From contig NW_022098066.1 in NCBI RefSeq assembly GCF_002288925.2, forward strand, positions 81,853,665 through 81,917,664: a stretch of 64,000 nt of DNA, given 5' to 3'. Origin of the DNA: Delphinapterus leucas (lineage: Eukaryota > Chordata > Mammalia > Artiodactyla > Monodontidae). A model generated the notes under the pieces. It made no database searches. It saw nothing but the letters and a program-made list of their open reading frames with translations, and was not told the origin of the DNA. The position numbers and the translations under genes are program-made. Positions 56,911-64,000 of this stretch are shown piece after piece (position 1 is the first letter of the stretch; the number at the start of each line of letters is the position of its first letter).

Positions 56911-59900
56911 AGATCTAGCCCCTGCCTACCGCACCAGACTAAATTCCCACCAACCCCTGCCCCATTTCCAGACTCTCCAACTTTAGGCTCCAATAATAGG
57001 CCAATAATACTGGGAACTGCTGGCATATATCACGCTCTTACACGCTCCCACGCCAATGCATGGTGTTCCTTCTGCTTCGAGACTGCCCACCTCTCCTGCC
57101 ACCACATCCTTCTCAACTCCTTATTCATCCTCCAGAGCTCCCCACTTTCTCACCTCTGCACCGTGTGTCTATCTAATCGCCATGCATATATTCTGCCCCC
57201 CTGGCTGCACGGTTATGTTCTTGAGGGCAAGAACTCACCATTTCATCTCTGTGTGTCCCCCGTGCCTAGTCCTGTGCCTGACCCAAAGGGGTCACACAAC
57301 GGACAGACGGATGGGGGTGGTGAATAGACAGACAGACAAAGCACAAACAGCTGAATTGCTGAGATGGGGAACGAAGGGAATCAGGGAGGCAGAAGGAATG
57401 ACAAAGCGAGAAAGAATTCAGAGATAATGTCAAGGCATTGATGAAGCTGAAGAAGCTGGATCTTCACTATGAGAATCAGGAGAAAGGGGAGAAGTGACCC
57501 TGGAGGTCAGGGCTAGAAAGATGGCTTCATGCTCTACATGAAGAGTGAGTGAGTGCTGAATGTGTGAGCAAAGGGGCAATGAGAGGGAAAAGGCTTTCAT
57601 GAGGACAAACCTAGCAGCTAAGATTTTAAGGTTCTGGAAACTAGATACACAACCTGAAACAATGTCGTGCCCAGAGAGTTTTTATACTACAAAAATAAGG
57701 AAATCCTATTTTTAAAAACTGAATTCAGAAGAAAATCTCCCACTCCCTTAAGTGACTCAGGGTGAGGACAACGCAATCCCTCTGGCTGTAAGCAAGTGTT
57801 TCTTAGAGCATCAAGCGTCTCTGGGGGAAATTCGTGGGGAGTGCTTTTCCTTTGCCGTGGCCCAAGATCCCAGAGGTCTTGAGCAGGGAATGGACTCAGT
57901 GCTTCGAGGCTCATTATGACAGAGTGGAGCGGGGGAAGGGAGGACCAACAAGAAGTGGATTAGCCACTCTGTCCCCAAGGGCATGAAGCCAAGCACGGCC
58001 CCAGGCCTGTGAAGCTGCCCTGCCCACAATTACACCGGTGACTTCACACTCTGGCTGGTGGGAGGAGGAATCTAGATCCCGGCCCCTTAGCAGGCTCTTC
58101 CTACCTTAATGACCAGGGTCCATGCTAGCAGGGCCAGCAGCCCACCTCGTGGCCAACCCCTGCCACCAGCACCTGTTTTGGAAGAAGAGCTGACTTCACT
58201 GGTGCATGTTCTTCTGTTTCTTATGGAAAGACTGCGTATGGGGAGCTTCAGGTTTCTAGAACAGACTGGTGACTGTTCCAGAGTTTGCAGCTGACCCCAG
58301 GGGGATTGCGTTACAGCTTCCAGCACATCTCTACCCGTCGCTGGACCGCATTCCACCACAGCCGCCCCTGCCTGCAGCACATTCACAGTCCCCTGGCAGC
58401 CTTCCCTCCTCAGCTCTTCATGCTTCAGGCTGCACCTCCGCAGGAAGTCTCCCACCTTCCGGGGAGCGGGGGAGTGACCCTCCGATAGGCACCCGTCACT
58501 GTCCAGCATGGCTGCTTATTAACTTGTCTCCCCGCCTAGACTGTGGACTCTGGGAGGGCACCACGGGGACCCTGCACTGACACCTGTGCACACCTGGCCC
58601 CAAGCAAACACTCAGCCAATAGTTATGGAAGGGAGGGAGGGAGGGAAGGAAGGAAGGAAAGAAGGAAGGAAGGAAGGAAGGAAGGAAGGAAGGATGGAAG
58701 GAAGGATGGATGGAAGGAAGGAAGGAAGGAAGGATGGAAGGAAGGAAGGAAGGAAGGAAGGAAGGAAGGAAGGAAGGATGGAAGGAAGGAAGGAAGAAAG
58801 GGAGGGAGGAAGGAAGGAAGGAAGGAAGGAAGACAATGTTCTTAAAGGAAGGGACTCGGACTAGAATAACAGGATTTTAGGGAATGGAGTGAAGGTGGTC
58901 CAAGTATGAGTGTCCCCTAAGCAAGACAAACTTGGACTCCATACCCACCTGTAATGGTGACCTAATATTTGCTGCCCTGAGCTTGGCCTGGGAACGCAGA
59001 GCTGAGCAGGGGGTAGGGAGAAGCACAGCCTCCTGGTGGTAGAGAAGGCACAGAGCCAGGAGGCTGCCCTACCAACATGTTTGTTAAGGAAAAACAGTGG
59101 GGTGGGGGATGAGAGAGAGCATTTGGAAAGAGGGCAGAGGGCAGGCTTAACCAGCATACCAGCTGCCTGAGCTTTCTATGGTGCCCATACAGCGCCGACC
59201 CTCCCTCCTCAGCTTGTGGAATGGGGGTCCTGCGTGAATAAAGACAGGCAGGGGCTTCATGGTACAGGAACAAAAGTAATCGGGTGAGGGGGGCCTGAGG
59301 AAGGGGGAAGATGAGGGCAAAGGGAAGAAAGGATTCTTATTTGAGAAGCAGACCATTTCCACAAACAAGAGTGAAAACTCTGGGTTCTCTTTCCATTTTG
59401 CCATGAAAGTTAGGCAAATCCTTTTACTTTCCTGGGTCTGTTTCCTTACCTGCAAAATGAAGGTTGTGGCCCATTTCTAAGGTTCATCACAATGATACTG
59501 GGCAGCTGTAAGTTGGCTGCGTGTCCCTGGTACCCTGTACTTCTGCAGCTAACCTTCACCATAACACAGTCCTCCCCTTGAATATTTCTTTGTTTGTGCA
59601 AAGCCAAGGCTGAGAACGTGGTTTCCTAGCCCTTCCCCAGCTCTCTTGGCACCTGGCACCTCATCTGTAAAGGGACATAATACCCTCCTAAATGCGGAGG
59701 TCCAAGGCCGGGGGCTGAGCAAGGTCCCACCCTCCACTGACATCCCATGAGCTGAGCTGCAGAACCTACTGCTGATTTAGACGAGTTCTCATGGCATTCT
59801 TGCATGGAGCTATGGATGTGCCCCGAGCAGGTGTGAAGCTCTTGGATAATTATGAGACACTAGAGTAGGGAGAATCAATAGAGGTAGTGCCTCCTGAAGG

Positions 59901-62680
59901 GGAAACAGAGACCCAGAAAAATCCAAGCCTTGTTCCAGACCGCAGCCAGTGAACACCAGAATGCCTTGCCCTCTCCCCAGCACCGCACGCCCTCCAAGGG
60001 ATAGCAGGACTGGTTCCTCCTTTCTCCCTCTGTCCCTGGATAAGGGAAGGCCGTGGCCTCCCATCCCCTCATCCCTCTGCCTCAGGAGCTGGAAATTCAA
60101 GAGAACACAGACATGCAAGCAACTGCCTCTCTCCTCCTTCTCGTCTCCCAGGAGCTATGATACAAGCCCCTAAACCTTCCAAGAACCTTCATGTGTGTTA
60201 TTTTGTAAGGTCTTCTCTCCATACCTCATACCTGCATCTTTCCACTGGACAGACAAGGCCAAGATCAAGTCCACCTGTAGTGCCCAGCCCAAGCTGCAGC
60301 AAAGTTGGACAGTGGCTCCCTCAGCCCAGAGGCTTTGTGGCCGTGAGGTGAGGTCCATGACCTCTACTATGTCCATTAGCGTCAACCCAGGGAGCAGTAG
60401 AGCTACCTCAGCCCAAGCCTTGAGGTGGTCCTTGTCTATCAAAGTCCTACTTTATTCAGACACCTCCTGACAGACCTGACAATAGAAACATCTAGCCAGA
60501 TCGCTTAGCAGCCCCTTGCTTCATTAGCCTCTCCAAGGTCACACACTGCCCTGTTGCCCCACCCTCAAAGACAGATCAAGTGGACACTACCTGATTTGCA
60601 GCAGTGGTGTCCCCAACTTACAGTCACACAAGCCCTCCTCAGAGAATCTGCTCCATCCTGAGCCTTTGCTTGGAGTACCATCTTGCCTAGGCATAACATT
60701 TGAAGTCTTGATATTAAGAAGTTCCTCCTCCCCAACCCAACCAGAGGCGAAATCCCCAAAGTTATACTTACAGTTTGCAAAATGATCACCACAAAGAAAC
60801 TGGGTTTGATATTAGGCAGGGGACAAAATCAGTCTTCCCTTCACCGTTGTAGAGTATTAGAACATGGAAGCTTCTCCCTCTCATACCTGTATCCCCAGCA
60901 TCAAGCACTACCCAGCACATGTGCACTGAGCATGCTATGGAGTGAACTTCTCAGGGTCTCCACTCTTAATACGCCACAGCTTTGGGGCACGAGGGAGACC
61001 GACCGCCCATACACCAGGAATGTGTGTACAGATATTATGGGAACATCTCTGCAGAACTACTCCAGCCCTCATAGCTCAGGAAAAGCATCCCAAAGGAGTA
61101 TCTTCTGTGAATAAATGTTTGCACTGAATTTCTTCCATTGAATCCCTAAGTCTCTAGCAACTGTTGGGGCCTGGAACTTTTCAGTCCTTTCACTCAGGAT
61201 GAAATCCCTCCAAATATATATGTGAGAATGCTAGCTTGAGCACTGCACATACGCTGATACCTTTTTTCAACCTTCTTAAGCACAGGACAACTTGGTACAT
61301 GGAACACCTTGCCACCTACCTCTTTGGTTTCCAAAGCTGAGCATCCTGGCTGCTGTGATGAGGTAGGTCACCTCATCACAAATGGATGCAGAGGGCTGTG
61401 AACAGTGTGACCTGGATCCCATCAGGGCAGTTGGAAATTGAAAACCATTGGAATGTGTTTTGGGTTAGCAGAGGTGACCTTGAAACAGGGGCATGCAGCA
61501 GGGACTGCTTAGCTCTGGCTGGAAAAGACAAGAGCACGACACTAGTCTGTTCAAGCTGGGACCTCCTCCCCTTTCCCTCCAGCAGCAAAATTTAGGAAAC
61601 AATTCGACTGCCAAGCGCAGCTGAGAAAAAGAGAAATGAATGGAATTTTGCTTTGTTAAGTGAGTGGAGACAGGGAATGAAGGTCAGAAAGGAAGGAAGG
61701 CAGGCAGTCTGTGGTTGGCAAATACAGAGAAGGGCCAGTGGCAGCCTGAGATGCCCCTGGGGCATTATCTGATGAACAGCAAAGACAGGCACTTTTCCTG
61801 GCCCTTACTTATTATCTTTAACTATTTGGGGAAGGCCTGTGTGAAACGGAGGCCTACCAAGAGTAGACAAGCAACAGAGCCTGCTGCATCTGACAATACC
61901 CTTTGCATCTGACAGATGCCCTCTGACAGAGGCAGAGGAAAGGATTTGCGGCTTAGGAGTTTCACCTACCGTAATCCCCAAGAAAGAAAGGAGGTGCTTA
62001 ATTCATCCTACAGACCTCTCAACCCTGGTTGAGATTCCCATTAAAATCACCTGGGAAGACTTTATAAAATCACAGGGTACTTGGATATCACCCCAGACCA
62101 ATTAATCAATGTCTTGAACAGTGTTCTGGGGTGGGGTTGGGGGGGTTTGTTTTTAAAGCTCTCCAGGTAATTCTACTGTGCAGTTAATGTTAAATTAAGA
62201 AAATCTCTGTCTGAAACTAACCAAGCCTGGAGAATTCCGAGTTGACCAGATACACCTTCTCTACCTGGAACGTGGACAGGGGCTGCTCTAATTGGAAGTC
62301 GAGGTTGAGCATTCCCTCACGGTGCAGCACCAAAGGCCAGGTTTACTGCTGTGTCCCCACAGGACACTGAGTACTTCAAATGCTTGGTTTAATGTAGGTT
62401 CCCAGAGACTAGGAGTTAGACTAGGAGCCAGAACAGTCAGGCTCGGGGAGGAATGCTGCAGTCACAGAACTGACTGCCTTCTTCCAGAACCAGAACCCAG
62501 CATCCGTTGGCCCTGCTAGGCAGGGAAAGGGCTGTGGACATTCACTCAAGGAGGCAGCTGTGCTCATCAAAAGAAATTAAGGTGTTTTTATTATCATGCT
62601 TCCTCTTTTTTGTTTCTTGTGAACCCCTTCCTTACAAACTGCTGTCTCATTGTCTCCATGGGCAGAGACTAGCTAGAAAT
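56911..62680. other. Intergenic stretch
   Basis: No gene recognised in about 5.8 kb. Besides the GAAG microsatellite and a sense MIR remnant at about 59395-59500 ('ctgggtctgtttccttacc'), the DNA looks unique. Open frames on both strands are short or compositional. Confidence 0.5.
58627..58832. repeat. (GAAG)n microsatellite, about 206 bp
   Basis: Long GGAA/GAAG tetranucleotide array with scattered GGAT variants. It makes spurious open frames on both strands (repeated GRKE/FLPS peptides). Confidence 0.97.
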
Positions 62681-62888
62681 TTTTTTTTTTTTTTTTTTCG
62701 GTACGCGGGCCTCTCACTGTTGTGGCCTCTCCCGTTGCGGAGCACAGGCTCCGGACGCGCAGGCTTAGCGGCCATGGCTCACGGGCCCAGCCGCTCCGCG
62801 GCATGTGGGATCTTCCCGGACCGGGGCATGAACCCGTGTCCCCTGCACTGGCAGGCAGACTCTCAACCACTGCGCCACCAGGGAAGCC
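62681..62888 (-). mobile_element. Young CHR-type SINE, antisense
   Basis: Antisense element: T tail, CGGTACGCGGGCC through CCACCAGGGAAGCC. Target duplication CTAGAAAT at 62673-62680, with CTAGAAAAT at 62889-62897. Confidence 0.95.
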
Positions 62889-62897
62889 CTAGAAAAT

Positions 62898-64000
62898 ATT
62901 TCGAGCAAAAGGTCAGTCTAGCTGATAAGTTCCGTTCAGTATTATCTACAGTCATTAAGCTGCATTTCCGAGAACTGGGGGAGAGAAAATACTTTGTTAT
63001 GTGATTCACGAATACATGTTTTATAGATCAGAGATGGGACCTGAGGCTGCCTGCCTTCTCCGTGACTATCTTCCCCCTGCCTACTGCCAAAATTCCCCAC
63101 AGATTGCTTCTTACAAGGAACGAAGACACAGATCTTTGGAAATCGGTACAACAGTATAACATTAACACATTCCCAACATCCCAAAGCCACATTAGTGCAA
63201 AAGTGTTGCACTGAATTATGGGTTACAATGCACAGGCTGTTTAGACATCAGCCAGTTCCAGGATCTAGGATCCGCTGGAACATTCTAAATCAGGAGTCAG
63301 CAAACTTCTTCTGTACGGATCCAGATCATAAATACCTTCGAATTGTGGATCACGTAGCCTCTGTCACCACTACCCAGCCTTGCCATTGTAGTGCAAAAGC
63401 AGCCATAGACACTATGTCAGGAAGGCTGTCTGGGTAGAACTGTATTCCAACAAAATTCTATTCATACAGAGGGACAGGCTGGATTTGGTAGTTTGCTCAC
63501 TCCTGTTCTACCAGAGCACACCTTCTGTAGATTGAATTGAGTGATATCTAATGGGTGACAAGTAAAAAGGAAAGACTGACATGGTAAAAGACTGATCCGG
63601 ATTTAATGACAAATATTCCATACTGGTTGCTGAACACCACAATGCTGTCCAGGGAACCATCATTAAATAAAACCTGAAAATAAGGCAATTCTCACATACA
63701 CAAGCACACACGCACACAAAACCTGTTACTTTTAGGATCATTAAATTATTCACCATTTTAACAAACAGCTGTAAAATAACATTACAGTGAAGGAAAATGT
63801 GCACAAACTTCAGAAACACAGTTCAGATTGTCTACGAACACAGGTTCTTAATTTGTACTTTTTCACATATGTACAGCCTCTGGATCTTGAAGAGGCCACA
63901 TGGCTCAAGGGGTTAACTTCTCGTCTTCTCCTTCCAGCTCAGAGCTCAATATTTAATCAAGCCATTTAACCTATTTAAAACTGCTCTAGCTTCTTCTCAG
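62898..64000. other. Intergenic stretch to the window end
   Basis: No gene seen apart from the hAT-type element at 63291-63505. A short interrupted CA repeat lies near 63694-63718. Confidence 0.5.
63291..63505 (+). mobile_element. Non-autonomous hAT-type DNA transposon
   Basis: Terminal inverted repeats CAGGAGTCAGCAAAC (left) and GTTTGCTCACTCCTG (right). The body shares 'gcaaaagcagccatagac' and 'tattccaacaaaattc' with the family. Flanking 8-mers TTCTAAAT / TTCTACCA agree at 5 positions. Same family as 19226-19561, opposite orientation. Confidence 0.75.

Noticed and set aside
58543..58864. Open frames of repeated GRKE or FLPS peptides
   Set aside because: Produced by the GAAG microsatellite.

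Overview
The window is mammalian nuclear DNA, most likely from a toothed whale or another cetacean. The main clue is a set of at least eight near-identical tRNA-derived SINEs of the CHR type known from cetaceans (TGGCGCAGTGG A-box region, GGTTCGTGCCC B-box region, body ending GTACCGC plus an A tail). They are mixed with older CHR SINEs, an artiodactyl-type L1, and ancient MIR, L1M, hAT and LTR remnants. The protein sequences of the two genes also look cetartiodactyl. I see no bacterial, viral or organellar genes, no CRISPR array and no structural RNA gene.

Layout: 1-18.6 kb is mostly upstream, repeat-rich non-coding DNA. Next comes HAO2 on the + strand, with seven coding exons between 18603 and 32870 giving a 353-residue peroxisomal FMN-dependent 2-hydroxyacid oxidase. 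About 11 kb of intergenic DNA follows (32.9-44.1 kb), holding a CHR SINE, a nested L1/HAL1-like/SINE complex and L1M fragments. Then comes one intact HSD3B gene on the + strand: promoter near 44.1 kb, non-coding first exon, three coding exons at 44415-44559, 48259-48423 and 50758-51569, and a poly(A) signal at 51969. It encodes a 373-residue 3-beta-hydroxysteroid dehydrogenase/isomerase. The last 12 kb (52-64 kb) is intergenic, with MIRs, an L1 3' end, a long GAAG microsatellite, one young SINE and a hAT-type element.

Gene order and orientation (HAO2 followed by HSD3B) match, from memory, the human 1p12 region. The two enzymes act independently: HAO2 oxidises 2-hydroxy fatty acids in peroxisomes, and HSD3B converts delta5-3-beta-hydroxysteroids to delta4-3-ketosteroids in ER and mitochondrial membranes. 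Both reading frames are complete across all inferred splice junctions, so neither gene looks like a pseudogene.

I found no convincing new biological system. The points most worth a second look are the HSD3B promoter (NR5A/SF-1-type site and TATA-like box at conserved spacing, with a 28-bp tandem duplication upstream), an Asp-to-Gly change in HSD3B, substitutions in an HAO2 active-site loop, a 20-bp-arm hairpin at 15.2 kb, a diverged direct duplication downstream of HAO2, and several nested transposon insertions that give a relative chronology. Exon boundaries were placed by reading splice signals and comparing with human protein sequences recalled from memory, not by alignment software.
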